This document shows positions 18,024-27,874 of a stretch of 64,000 bases of DNA, piece after piece. The translations under genes and the position numbers were made by a program. How positions within the stretch are numbered: the stretch's first letter is position 1; each line of letters begins with the position of its first letter. The stretch is from Bradyrhizobium sp. JYMT SZCCT0428 (GTDB taxonomy: Bacteria; Pseudomonadota; Alphaproteobacteria; Rhizobiales; Xanthobacteraceae). The notes under the pieces are model-generated. The model did no database searches and was not told the DNA's origin. It saw only the letters and a list, made by a program, of their open reading frames with translations. Location: the NCBI RefSeq assembly GCF_018131075.1, contig NZ_JAFCLS010000016.1, forward strand, positions 1 to 64,000, given 5' to 3'.

Positions 18024-19526
18024 CTAACGCGCCGATCGAAGCGCGATCAGTGTCGCCAGCATCTTCGCCCGATCGGCCGAGTCCTGATATGCGTTGACCA
18101 GCGTGATCGCGTCATCCAGCTCGGGCCCGGCGGCGCAGCCATGCCGCGCCAGCCATATCAGATTGGGCAACTGCTCGCTGGTCCCCAGCCGTTGCAGCAG
18201 TTCGGAATAGGGCCGCGGCTCGTCGGTCGGCGCCGGGCGGTAGATTTTTGCAAACTGGTCGTGCAACTCGCTGAGCGCATTCATGCACAAAGGCTGCGTC
18301 GCCTCGAGGTCGAGCCTGACGAGGAAGCGCTGCAGTTTCCAGCGGCTTTCCTCGTCGTATTTGTCGCGCAGAATTTCAACCGCGTCGGCGGTGCGGCTGC
18401 TCACCTGGCGGGCGCCGGCCAGCGCCTGCGCCTGCAGGCCCGCCTCGTCGACAAACCTGAGCCATCCCCGCAAATGCGACTGCGCGTTCAACATCGAGAA
18501 GCGCTCCGGGCGCTCCCGCGCAGTTCGTCCCAGTTGTTTGGGGTCACGAAGCTCGGCCAGGCGGTGAACGTCATAGCTGGGATCGGTATACGCCTGCGCC
18601 ATGGTTTCCCACGCCTTCGATTCCGCATCGCAGGAACAGCCATATCCGACCAGCCAGCCCATCGCGGCGAGCGCACCGGATACCTGGTCGGCGATCGCGG
18701 CATAGGGTTGGGGCTTGGCGCTGCTCAGCACCAGCGATTCAGCGCGCTTGCCGAGCAGCGCGCGGGCTTTCGCACACAGCGCCGGCGTCGGATCGAGATC
18801 GAAGAAGGCGAGATAGCGAAGCGGAAAGTCACCACGCTCAAGCATCGCCTCGGCCTGGACCTGGCGCTGATCAATGCTGTCGAGCACCTTCTGTTGCTTG
18901 GTCCCGTCACGCGTCTCGAGGAACGGCGTCCAGTCCCACAGCGGCGCATTGGCGGCTAGGCGCGCGAGATCGGCATCGTACTTTTGCAGCCGCACGGCCT
19001 CCTGATCGTCCACCGCCTTGCGCATCTGCGACAGCGGCCAGATCGAGACGCAGACGGCCACGATCGCCGCCAGCAGGACCCCACCGACGATCCGAACGGT
19101 GCCTGCGCGCAACGACGCGGCCGACAGCGTGAACAGAGCCCACACAACGATCAGCGGCGGCACCAGCGCCGGAATAACGATTGGCCACAAGAACGGTGAA
19201 ACGAAAGGGCGCGCGAGCAGATCAGTAGCGGCCGCCGCCACGAGACCCGAGGCCGGAACGATGACCAGCGCGGCAAATTTGGAGGCCCGGGGCGCTGCCC
19301 CTGTGGCGCTTGCGAGAATCGTCAGGACCATCAGCAGCAGCCACAGCACGATCATCTGGATCGCCGCATAGGCCTGCGCGAGGCCATTGCCCGCCGCATC
19401 GCTCTGGCCGAGACTGGCCACGGTCACCAGTTGCAGGCCCCATAGCAGGAGAATGACGATGCCGAGGACGATGGCGGCGGCGATCGCACCGACGGGAGGC
19501 TTTGGCTGGGCTGGTGTGGTGTTCAT
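18024..19526 (-). CDS. Hypothetical membrane protein with soluble C-terminal domain
   Basis: A 500-residue protein I do not recognise. The N-terminal 175 residues contain four or five membrane helices (about 12-35, 50-72, 83-105, 112-135 and 143-163). The remaining 325 residues are soluble, helix-rich and contain scattered Cys (LCAKARALLG, GYGCSCDAESKAWE, LCMNALSEL, HGCAAGPELDDA) in a repeat-like arrangement reminiscent of helical-repeat proteins. It could be an inner-membrane-anchored scaffold. It is adjacent to the FAH gene but separated by 60 bases, and no operon logic is evident. Confidence 0.65.
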   Translation of the reverse strand: MNTTPAQPKPPVGAIAAAIVLGIVILLLWGLQLVTVASLGQSDAAGNGLAQAYAAIQMIVLWLLLMVLTILASATGAAPRASKFAALVIVPASGLVAAAATDLLARPFVSPFLWPIVIPALVPPLIVVWALFTLSAASLRAGTVRIVGGVLLAAIVAVCVSIWPLSQMRKAVDDQEAVRLQKYDADLARLAANAPLWDWTPFLETRDGTKQQKVLDSIDQRQVQAEAMLERGDFPLRYLAFFDLDPTPALCAKARALLGKRAESLVLSSAKPQPYAAIADQVSGALAAMGWLVGYGCSCDAESKAWETMAQAYTDPSYDVHRLAELRDPKQLGRTARERPERFSMLNAQSHLRGWLRFVDEAGLQAQALAGARQVSSRTADAVEILRDKYDEESRWKLQRFLVRLDLEATQPLCMNALSELHDQFAKIYRPAPTDEPRPYSELLQRLGTSEQLPNLIWLARHGCAAGPELDDAITLVNAYQDSADRAKMLATLIALRSAR

Positions 19527-19555
19527 CGGCCCTGCCTAGCACATGGATATTTCGA

Positions 19556-19693
19556 CGTCGTCGTCCCGGCGAACGCCGGGACCCATAATCCCGGTCATCT
19601 GTTGTTGAAAGATAGCCGTCGACCATTGTGCTCAACAACTACTGCCGCGGCGTATGGGTCCCGGATCGCGCTTCGCTTGTCCGGGACGACGAT
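19556..19693. repeat. Palindromic intergenic repeat (TCGTCGTCCCGG type)
   Basis: The arms at about 19558-19587 and 19653-19692 are imperfect inverted repeats. Both include TCGTCGTCCCGG at the outer end and GGGACCCATA at the inner end, read on opposite strands, with unrelated bases between. This is a typical Bradyrhizobium intergenic palindrome. It directly abuts the 3' end of the alcohol dehydrogenase gene. Confidence 0.65.
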
Positions 19694-20776
19694 CTACCGC
19701 CACGGCTCCACGATGATCTTGGTGTGCCGCTCCGGATTGGCCAGATCCGCGAACGCCTGCGCGACGCCGTCGATGCCGACGCTTGCGGTCACCAGCGAGG
19801 CCGCATCGACCTCGCCTTCCGCGATCAGGCGCAAGGAATAGGCGAATTCATCCGGCGTGTAGCCGAGCACATACTGGACGTTGAGCTCCTTGAGGATGCC
19901 GAGCATTGGTTCGGAGCGGTCGGTCTCCATGCAGACGCCGACCACGACGATGCGCGCATCGCGCGGCGCGCCTTCGAACACCTGCTGGATCACGCCGGGG
20001 ATGCCGACGCATTCGAAGATCAGCGCGGGCTTCAGCGCCGGCAACAGGGCCTGCAGCGGCGGCCGCGCGGCCTTTTCCTCCGGTGACATCGCGGCGTGCT
20101 CCGCCCAGGTCGTATAAGGCTGCGTGCGCGCAGGGTCCACGACGATGTCGGCGCCGAGCTTTTCGGCCAGCGCCCGGCGCGCCGGCGAATAATCCGCCGC
20201 CACGATCGGGTGCAATCCCCTGATCTTGAGTGCGGCGATGACGGCGAGCCCGACCGGGCCGCAGCCGATCACCAGCGGCACTTCGTTGCCGCTGATATTG
20301 GCTTTCGCAACCGCGTGAACGCCAACCGCCAGCGGCTCGGTCAGCGCCGCATGCTCGGCCGCCAAGCCATTCGGGACTTCCAGCAGCAGCGCTTCGCTGA
20401 GCAGCATGCGCTCGGCATAGGCGCCGACATTGTCGTTGGAGTAGCCGATGCCCTGCGGGCCTTCCGCGGTCAGCAGCGCCGGCAGCGAGCACACCCTGGT
20501 GCCGGCCTTGAGTTTTCGCGTGGTGCCCGGACCGTAGTCGAGAATTTCGCAGCAGAATTCGTGGCCGAACACGACGTCACGCGAAAGGTCCATCGGCTTG
20601 CGGCCGGGAAAATGTTTTGCAAGTTCAACCATGCGGTGGGCGTGCTTGCGCGCGTGCAGGTCGGAGCCGCAAATGCCGCAAGCCAATGATTTGACCAGCA
20701 CCATGCCGGGGCCCGGCTTGGGCTCCGGCATCTGGTCGACGACGATCTCACCGTTCCGGAAGATTGCTGCGCGCAT
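19694..20776 (-). CDS. Zinc-binding alcohol dehydrogenase (MDR family)
   Basis: A 360-residue medium-chain dehydrogenase. The start at 20776 follows AGGAGAGG, and an in-frame start further upstream at 20887 is not needed. The GroES-like N-terminal domain has the catalytic zinc ligands in CGICGSDLH and GHEFCCEI. The Rossmann domain has VIGCGPVGLAVIAALK. The four-Cys structural-zinc lobe of classical ADHs is absent; that region reads CSLPALLTAEGPQGIGYSND. The substrate is unknown. It appears monocistronic. Confidence 0.85.
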   Translation of the reverse strand: MRAAIFRNGEIVVDQMPEPKPGPGMVLVKSLACGICGSDLHARKHAHRMVELAKHFPGRKPMDLSRDVVFGHEFCCEILDYGPGTTRKLKAGTRVCSLPALLTAEGPQGIGYSNDNVGAYAERMLLSEALLLEVPNGLAAEHAALTEPLAVGVHAVAKANISGNEVPLVIGCGPVGLAVIAALKIRGLHPIVAADYSPARRALAEKLGADIVVDPARTQPYTTWAEHAAMSPEEKAARPPLQALLPALKPALIFECVGIPGVIQQVFEGAPRDARIVVVGVCMETDRSEPMLGILKELNVQYVLGYTPDEFAYSLRLIAEGEVDAASLVTASVGIDGVAQAFADLANPERHTKIIVEPWR

Positions 20777-20852
20777 CGGCGTCCTCTCCTGTTTTTCGTT
20801 ATCTTTTCCTCCCACAGCCGGTCGCCGAAGGGAAGAACGAAAACAGGCGGTG

Positions 20853-23800
20853 TCACCAGCTGGAGCGGATGACGCCCTTGCCGGCATAGGAGCGGGTGAT
20901 GTCGGAGAATTCGCCCTCGAAGGTGGCTGCGGCGGACCAGCCGCTCAGCCATTTCATTTCGGCGGAGGCCGTGGTCAGCGCGGTTTTCGGCGCCTGCGCC
21001 GCGCCGCTGACCAGGAAGGTGGCACCGGGCACCGACTGGAACAGCGCCGTGATGCTGCGGTCGGTATTGAAGTTATGTGCCCAGGCGGCGCGGCCGCGCA
21101 GCGTGAGGACCGCGTTCTGCATCGCAAAGGAGCGGTCGAGCCGGACGCCAAGTTCGCTGCGACCCGTGGTGACATCCTTGGCCGCATAGTTCAGCGCAAA
21201 GGCATTCGAACCCGACAGCACCTGTTCGGCATAGGCCGGCAATTGATAGGTGGTGAACTGGCCGGCGGCATAGGGCGTGATGCCCATCCATGGCGTGACG
21301 TAGCGGTAGCCGCCTTCGACGCGCCCCGACCAGGCGTTGGCGTTGAACTCGGCGCGCAGGCGGTCGACTCCGGCCACAGTGACGGTGCGATCCGTCGTCA
21401 CATCCTGCCAGCCATAGACCGCCGCGGCGGTGACATAGGCCGCACCGACAGTGTGGCGCACGAAGGCGCCGGCCTGGAACAGGTCCGACCGCCCGTAGCC
21501 CGAGCCATTGACGCTGAAATTGGTGCCGCCGCCGGACAGCGCAAAGCCGACCAGCGTCGATGGCGAGATCCGGTAGTCCGCGCCGGCGGCGAGACCGAAC
21601 GCGCGCACCGCGGCGTTGTTCGATCCGACATTGGCGCTGCCGTCGCTGTTGCTGCCGCCGCCAAAGGCCGAACCCCACACGCTCCAGCGCTGATCGAACA
21701 AATCGTTGCGCGCGACATCGGCCTTGGTCGGGAATTTGGCGAAGGCGTCGCGCGCCGTGCCCTGCCGCTTCGCGGCGTAGGCGTATGAACCGCTCTCGCC
21801 CGCCAACGGCGTTGCGCTGCCGCCACCGACGCTGGCGCCGCCGTTGCGGCCGGCGATGAAGGGATCGGTCAACAGGCCGAGGAAGATGTTCATCGCATCG
21901 AAGGTCGCCTGCTGCGAGCCGGTCGCGACTTCGCCTGAAATTTGCGTCAGGCCCGCGGGCGTCAGGGATCCGACCGCGACCGGAACGCCGCCGCCGGAAT
22001 TGAAGGCATTCGTCAACGCGTTGGCGACGTTCTGCTGGTTCGGCTGAGACCGTTAGTGAAACTGAGCGCGAGGTTGAGATAAACATTGTTGGCGTCGTAG
22101 CTCAGGGTGGGTTTGAAGTTCGGCGCGTTGGTGCCGACCACCGGATTGAACGTGCCGCCAACGCCGCCTGCGGCGTTGAGGATGATGTATTGCTTGACCA
22201 CATTGCCCGGCCCGAAGCTCGCAGTGACGGTGGCGCCGCCGAGCGCCGCGGCAGCCGTCACATTGGTGCGGTCGGCGGTGGCACCCGAGACCTCGATTAG
22301 GTAACTGGCCGCGGCGGTGAATGCGAGACTGCCCTGCACCGTGAGCAGGCCGACCGAATTGCCCGGTGCCAGCGTGCCGCCGTTGATGGTGGTGCTGCTG
22401 ACGATGCCGTTGCCGCCGAGCGTGCCACCGGCGTTGACGGTCACGCCGCTCGACGAGACGATCGAACCGTTGACGGTGAGTATGCCGCCGTTCACCGTCG
22501 TGCTGCCGGTGTACGTATTGATGCCGGACAGGATCAGATTTCCGGTGCCGACCTTCTCCAGCGAGCCGGGACCCGGAAAGCAGCCGCAATCATCGGCAAT
22601 CACACCGGTCACCTCGGTGGAGAGGTTGTTTCCACCGACGACCAGGGTATTGCCGCCACCGATATAGTAATTGCCGGAACCGGCAAGCGAGCCCACCGTG
22701 ATGCGGTCATCACCGTTCGGGCCAAGGCTGCCGCCGAATTCGACAGAGCCGGTGCCGTTGGTGATGAACTGCGCGGTGCCGCCGTTGGCGTTGTCGAAGA
22801 AGCTGGTGGTGCCGCCGTCATTGGTGATGATCTTGGCGTTGCCGGCGGTGCTGTTGTCGAAGAAACCGGTAGCGCCGCCGTTGTTGGTGATGATGGTGGC
22901 GTTGGCCGCGGTGGAGAATGCGTTGAACTCCGTCAAGCCGAAGTTATTGTTGATGATCGTGGCATTGCCGGCGGTTGGCGCATCCGGTCCACCGGGGGCC
23001 TGACCGAACGACGTGGTGCCGAAGTTGACGTTGGTGATGGTCGCAGATCCGGCGGAAGCCTGTTCAACGAATAGCAGCTGGGCACCATTCAGGTTGTTGA
23101 TCTTCGCGGTGCCGGCGTTGGAATTCGCGAAGAAGCCCACGACACTGTTGTCGTTGTTGATGGTCGCACTACCCGCCGTGGCGGTATCGGTCCCGCCGAA
23201 AGTACCGAAGGCGAGCTGGCCAAAGTTGATGTTGTTGATGGTCATGCTGCCGGCGGAGGTGGCATTGAGAAAACTCGTAAGTCCACCGTCATTGGTTAGC
23301 GAGGTAACACCGGACATGTTGGCGTTGACGACATCGAGGCGCCCGAAGTTGGTGATATCGCCAACGAGCGACGCCGTATGCGTGGCGTCGCCAAGCTGCA
23401 ATGACCCGCAATTGCAGGAGATTTCTGTGCCGCCGGTATAGGTGTTGTTGCCGAGCAGCACGACCTTGCCGCCGCCGAGCGAGTCCAGCACCGTCAGCTT
23501 GCCGGCGCCGATGCCGTCGGAAATGTTGCCGGCAATGGTCAGTGTGGTGCCGTTGGCGTCGATCGCACTGCCAGCGGCGGAGTTGTTGATCCTGAAATTG
23601 TTGTTGAAGGTCAGGTTACCGCCGAGACCATCGGGCTGGAACACCGCGTTGTCGAGCGTGACCGTTCCGGTGCCGACCGAACTGTTGTTGGTGACCTGCA
23701 GCGTGGTGTTGGTCACCACCGTTCCGCCGGTATAGGTGTTGTTGATGCCGGACAGCAGCACCACGGTGCCGGCCGTGTTGGTCGAATCCGTAATCCGCAA

Positions 23801-24772
23801 CTCGCCCGCACCGCTGATGTTGCCCGCAATCGCGAGGCTGAAGCTGGCCCCGACGAAGCCGTTGGCGTCGATGGTGCCGCCACCGGCATTGAGTTTGAAG
23901 TCATTGTTGAAGATCAGGTCGGCAGCTCCGGCCTGGAACGTGGCATTGCTGAGCGCTACCGTCGCGTTGCCGACCGAACCGGCGGTGGTCGCTCTCACCG
24001 TAGCTCCGGTCACGTTCAGCGTGCCGGCGATCACGTTGGCGTTCGTCAGCACCAGGGTGCCAGGACCACCGGAACTGATAACGTTCAACACGGGCAATGC
24101 GGCAATGTCGTTAATGATGCCAGAGAGCGTCAGTTCGCTGGAGTTCACGTCGATGGTGCCGCCCGCGCTGTTGACGAGAAAATTGTTGGCGATGGTCAGA
24201 TTGCCTACGGCCTGCAACGTGCCGCCGCCCATGAGCACCGTGCTGGTGCCGAGCGCGCTGGCGTTGGAAACCTGCACGGTGCCGGCCCCGATCACCGTGA
24301 AACCGCTATAGGTGTTGGCACCGGACAGTTGAAGCGTGCTCGATCCGGCCTGCACCACGTTAATGCCCGCGCCGCCGATGATATTGGAGATGCCGATAGT
24401 CTGGCCGGCATTGGCGACGTTGAAGATGCTGCCGCCGCCGGTGAAGGTTACATCCCCGCCGCTGATCGAAAACGATTTCGAATTGGCATTGAAGGTCCAG
24501 GAATCGGGGGTGATCGGCCCGAAGGTTACATTGACCGTGCTAGATCCCGTCGCGTCGAAAACGGCCGACTGGCCGCCAGAAATGGGCGCGCCAGTGGGGG
24601 TCCAGTTGTTGTTGTCGTTGTAGTCCGACGTGTTGGCGGGGCCGCCCCAGGTGGATTGCGCGTGAGCCGCCGGCACCGCCGCGAACGCCAGGCCAATGCC
24701 AAACAGCGGCGCAACCAAGCGCTGCCGCAGCCGTTTTTCCACGCCGGATGCCGATCGAAAAGCCACGCCCAA
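20853..24772 (-). pseudogene. Autotransporter with PATR-rich passenger and beta-barrel, split by a frameshift near 22046
   Basis: The 5' part (24772 down to 22013, 919 codons) has a signal peptide ending in AAHAQS and a long Gly/Asn/Thr-rich passenger with passenger-associated repeats (LSGANTYSGFT, LLGNNTYTGGTEI, LSGINTYTGSTTVNGG) and about ten short TINN/NNF repeats. The 3' part (22016 down to 20853, 388 codons) continues in another frame with TNAFNSGGG, SGEVATGSQQATFDAMN and an autotransporter beta-domain ending in a C-terminal Trp. A one-base deletion (or two-base insertion) at about 22046 separates them: reading across it gives QPNQQNVANAL, the usual linker. Intact it would be about 1,300 residues. 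The first codon is TTG or, six bases later, GTG. Without the barrel the passenger could not reach the surface. Confidence 0.8.
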
Positions 24773-24967
24773 ACCCCACTACCCCCAGCGCTCTCTGGCG
24801 CTGTCCGGGCACAACCTAGCATGGGGTTCCACCGTACAATTACGGTTTGGCGGGAATCCCTTGTTCTGGCTTCGGAAAATCGGCGTTTTCCGGACACACT
24901 GTGGTACCCGGGCAACGCTTAGGGCGCGGTCCTTCTCATCCAGCGCAAGGTCGTCGGCCGGGATCGC

Positions 24968-26011
24968 TCAGGCGTTCGGAGACGACTCGGCCGCGACCGT
25001 TAAAAGCTGCGAGCGGCGCACCCGTTCGCGATGCGCGGTGTAGAGACCGCTGGCGACGATGAAGCCGGCGCCGGTCACAGTGTAGACGTCAGGCACCTCG
25101 CCGAAAATCAGGAAGCCGAGGATGCTGACCCACAGCAATTGGGTGTAGGAGAACGGCGCCAGCACCGAGGCGTCGGCATAACGGAACGCCAGCACCACGA
25201 TCCACTGTCCCGCGGTCGAGGCGACGCCGATGAAGATGCCGAAGGCGATGTCGTGCCAGCTCGGTGTCACCCAGACGAACGGCACCAGCGCCGAGAGGAT
25301 GCAGACGCCCGCGATCGAGGAATAGGTCATCACGGTGATGGCGCGCTCGGTGCCGCTCATCATCCGCGTCATGATCAGCGTGCAGGCCCACGCCAGCGCC
25401 GAGACCAGCGGAAAGAACGCGGCGGGATGAAACGCTCCGGTGCCGGGACGCAGGATGATGATGACGCCGATCAGGCCGACGCCGGTCGCGATCCAGCGCC
25501 GCAGGCCGACTTTCTCGTTGAGGAACACGATCGACAACGCCGTGACGAGCAGCGGCGCAACGAAGCCGGTGGCGGAGGCTTCCGCGATCGGCAGGTACCG
25601 CAGGCCGGAGATGAAGAACAGCGACGAGGCCAGCACCGTCACGCCGCGCATCAATTGCAGGCTGGGCCGTTTGGTCGGCAGCGCAAACAGCGGCGAGCCC
25701 GGCAGCATCGCGGGCATCATGATCATGGCGAACACCACGAAACGGATCCACGCGATCTCGATCGAAGGCAGCGTCGCGGACAGATATTTCGCGGTCACGT
25801 CCGAGATGCCGAGGAAGACCGTCGACGCCAGGATCAGCGCGATGCCCTTGAACGGACGATCGGCACGAGCGGGCGCTTTGGGGGTGGAGTACTTCTTCTC
25901 GGGCAACGGCAAAGGCGCGCTGTCCAGCCTGGCGGCTGCGGCGGGGGACGGTGTCACGGCAATCTCGAAAGCAATAATGATCGAATCGGGCGAGGCTCTA
26001 AAAAACGCCAT
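24968..26011 (-). CDS. DMT-superfamily (EamA) transporter
   Basis: A 347-residue inner-membrane carrier with two EamA repeats, about ten hydrophobic helices beginning at GIALILASTVFLGISDVTAKYL (residue 55 or so). Typical DMT phrases are SLFFISGLRYLPIAEASA, VGLIGVIIILRPG and YADASVLAPFSYTQLLWVSI. Members export amino acids, metabolites or drugs, and the substrate here is unknown. The first 45 residues before TM1 are long, Pro/Ala-rich and have no ribosome site, so the true start may be further downstream. Confidence 0.8.
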   Translation of the reverse strand: MAFFRASPDSIIIAFEIAVTPSPAAAARLDSAPLPLPEKKYSTPKAPARADRPFKGIALILASTVFLGISDVTAKYLSATLPSIEIAWIRFVVFAMIMMPAMLPGSPLFALPTKRPSLQLMRGVTVLASSLFFISGLRYLPIAEASATGFVAPLLVTALSIVFLNEKVGLRRWIATGVGLIGVIIILRPGTGAFHPAAFFPLVSALAWACTLIMTRMMSGTERAITVMTYSSIAGVCILSALVPFVWVTPSWHDIAFGIFIGVASTAGQWIVVLAFRYADASVLAPFSYTQLLWVSILGFLIFGEVPDVYTVTGAGFIVASGLYTAHRERVRRSQLLTVAAESSPNA

Positions 26012-26122
26012 TTGAGGGGGAACAACAAGGTCCGATAATGGGACACGGATATGCGCTGAGGGCGCGATTGCAACACTTTGTTAAGAACCGTGTTGCGCTA
26101 CAGCGACCTCGTCATCCTCTTT

Positions 26123-26249
26123 CGTCATGGCCGGGCTTGTCCCGGCCATCCACGCCTTCCTCTCTTATAGAGACAAGACGTGGATGCCCGGCAGCGCAGA
26201 CAAGTGTACGTAGTCTACGCCGGCAGACTACTATGGCCGGGCATGACGT
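26123..26249. repeat. Palindromic intergenic repeat (CGTCATGGCCGGGC type)
   Basis: The outer arms are CGTCATGGCCGGGC near 26123 and GCCCGGCCATAG/GGCCGGGCATGACG near 26233-26247. An inner pair is GGCCATCCACG and CGTGGATGCCC. It is one of the commonest intergenic palindromes of Bradyrhizobium as I recall them. It fills most of the 255-bp gap between the DMT transporter and the aldo-keto reductase. Confidence 0.7.
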
Positions 26250-26266
26250 AAAGTGAATTGCGTTCG

Positions 26267-27109
26267 CTACAGCATCGGCAGACCGCGCGGCTTCGGGCCA
26301 CGCGGAAATGCGTTGTCGAGGGCTTCGATCTCGCTGGCGCTCAGCGTCAACTTCCCCGCCGCCGCATTATCCGCGGCATGATCCGCGCTCGCGGCTTTCG
26401 GAATGGCAAACACCGCTGGAATGCGCGTCAGAAACGCGAGCGCGATTTGCCGCGCGGTGACCCGGCGCGCATCGGCAATCGCCTGCAAGACCTGCCCTTC
26501 CCTGCTGTGCGGCGAGGGAAAATCATTGTGACCGAACGGTGAATAGGCGACGACGGCAACGCCGTGCCGTTCGCACCACGGGATGACAGCATGCTCGATC
26601 GCGCGCTCCTGCAAATGATAGAGCACCTGGTTGCAGGCGATCGTGCCCTCACCGGCGACCGCCAGCAGTTCGTTGAGATCGTCGGTGTCGAAATTGCTGA
26701 CACCCCATGAGCGGATTTTTCCGGCTGATATCAACTGATCGAACGCCGCCACGGTGTCTTCAAGCTCATGGGATCCCCGCCAGTGCAGCAGGTAGCAATC
26801 GAGGTGATCGGTCTTCAGCCGCTTGAGCGATCGCTCGCAGGCGGCAATGGTGCCGCGACGCGACGCGTTGCTCGGCAGTACCTTAGAGACGAGATAGAGA
26901 TCCTCGCGCTTGCCGGCGGCGATCGCCTCGGCGATCACGAGTTCGGCATCGCCATACATTTCAGCGGTGTCGATATGGGTCATGCCGACCTCGATACCGC
27001 GGCATAGTGCTGCGACCGCGCTTTTGCGGTCGCCCCGATCGATGTACCAGGTGCCCTGCCCGATGACGGACACTTCCGGGCCTTTGACGCCGAATTTTTT
27101 CTGCTTCAC
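26267..27109 (-). CDS. Aldo/keto reductase
   Basis: A 280-residue NADPH-dependent oxidoreductase with the TIM-barrel catalytic tetrad: Asp and Tyr in HIDTAEMYGDAE, Lys in LVSKVLPSNAS and His in CYLLHWRG. The C-terminal NADPH-binding segment is AVFAIPKAAS. The GTG start at 27109 was chosen because it places the family N-terminus KQKKFGVKGPEVSVIGQGTW directly after it. Longer in-frame starts run into the LysR gene, whose stop is only 8 bases upstream. The two genes are therefore probably co-transcribed. Confidence 0.85.
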   Translation of the reverse strand: MKQKKFGVKGPEVSVIGQGTWYIDRGDRKSAVAALCRGIEVGMTHIDTAEMYGDAELVIAEAIAAGKREDLYLVSKVLPSNASRRGTIAACERSLKRLKTDHLDCYLLHWRGSHELEDTVAAFDQLISAGKIRSWGVSNFDTDDLNELLAVAGEGTIACNQVLYHLQERAIEHAVIPWCERHGVAVVAYSPFGHNDFPSPHSREGQVLQAIADARRVTARQIALAFLTRIPAVFAIPKAASADHAADNAAAGKLTLSASEIEALDNAFPRGPKPRGLPML

Positions 27110-27116
27110 GATCGCC

Positions 27117-27746
27117 TCAACTTCTGATGTTGCCGACCAGACGAGGGCGGCGATGGACTTCGAGCGGGTTCTCGACCGGCAGAGCGCGCAGCCAATCGCG
27201 GAAGCTGGCGACCTCGGGACAGTCCGCGGTGCCTTCGGGCGCAATCAGCCAATCGCCCAAACCGGATCCCTCGTCAACGCGGTCGCAGCGATAGCCCGGA
27301 TGGTGGCCAAGACCGCGGGCGATCAGCAGGTCGACTTTGCCCTCGACCAGTTCGTGCAGGCCGGCGGGCTGCAGCACCCGCAAGCCGATTTCCGCATGGG
27401 CGCTTCTAAACGCCGCCAGCTCCAGCCGGCGCAGGTCGAAGCTGCCATGGACCCCCAACTGCAGCAGCACCGCGCCGGCCGGCTTCAATTGCGAGGTCGC
27501 GTCCGCAATGCGACGAAAGCCGTCGGATATTTCGGGCAGATAGGCCTGGCCGGCCGCGGTCAGGATGAGCTGCTTATGCAGCCGCTCGAACAGGCGTACG
27601 CCGAGGCGCGCCTCCAGCGCTTTCACCTGCTGCCCGACGGCGGCAGGTGTCACATGCAGCTCGTGCGCGGCCAGTTTGAAGCTGAGATGTCGCGCGGCGG
27701 CTTCGAACGCGCGAAGCGCATTGAGTGGTGGAAGGGTGTAGGTCAT
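27117..27746 (-). CDS. LysR-family (GcvA-like) regulator, shortened effector domain
   Basis: The 209-residue product starts at MTYTLPPLNALRAFEAAARH, with the HTH in LSFKLAAHELHVTPAAVGQQVKALE cut to key phrases ELHVTPAAVGQQV and RLGVRLFERL. GcvA-type regulators usually have about 300 residues. Here the effector domain passes from LLIARGLGHHPGYRCDRV directly to GLGDWLIAPEGTADCPEVA and SFRDWL, so about 80-90 residues of the middle (RD-II and the return crossover) appear to be missing in frame. DNA binding may remain but ligand response is doubtful. It is divergent from the VOC gene (128-bp gap) and upstream of the aldo-keto reductase. Confidence 0.75.
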   Translation of the reverse strand: MTYTLPPLNALRAFEAAARHLSFKLAAHELHVTPAAVGQQVKALEARLGVRLFERLHKQLILTAAGQAYLPEISDGFRRIADATSQLKPAGAVLLQLGVHGSFDLRRLELAAFRSAHAEIGLRVLQPAGLHELVEGKVDLLIARGLGHHPGYRCDRVDEGSGLGDWLIAPEGTADCPEVASFRDWLRALPVENPLEVHRRPRLVGNIRS

Positions 27747-27874
27747 CGCGCTGCAGTTTGTCACTGATAGGCCCTGGCCTTGCAATAGATTTTCTAGTGC
27801 TTGAGCGAAGGAACTATGCTTTGCGCCGACCTGATGTCCCCGGTTACGGTCGCATCGCAACACCAGGAGATCCC

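Noticed and set aside
23000..24400. Repetitive passenger region of the autotransporter as a tandem DNA repeat
   Set aside because: The repeats are short, degenerate protein-level motifs, not uniform DNA units.
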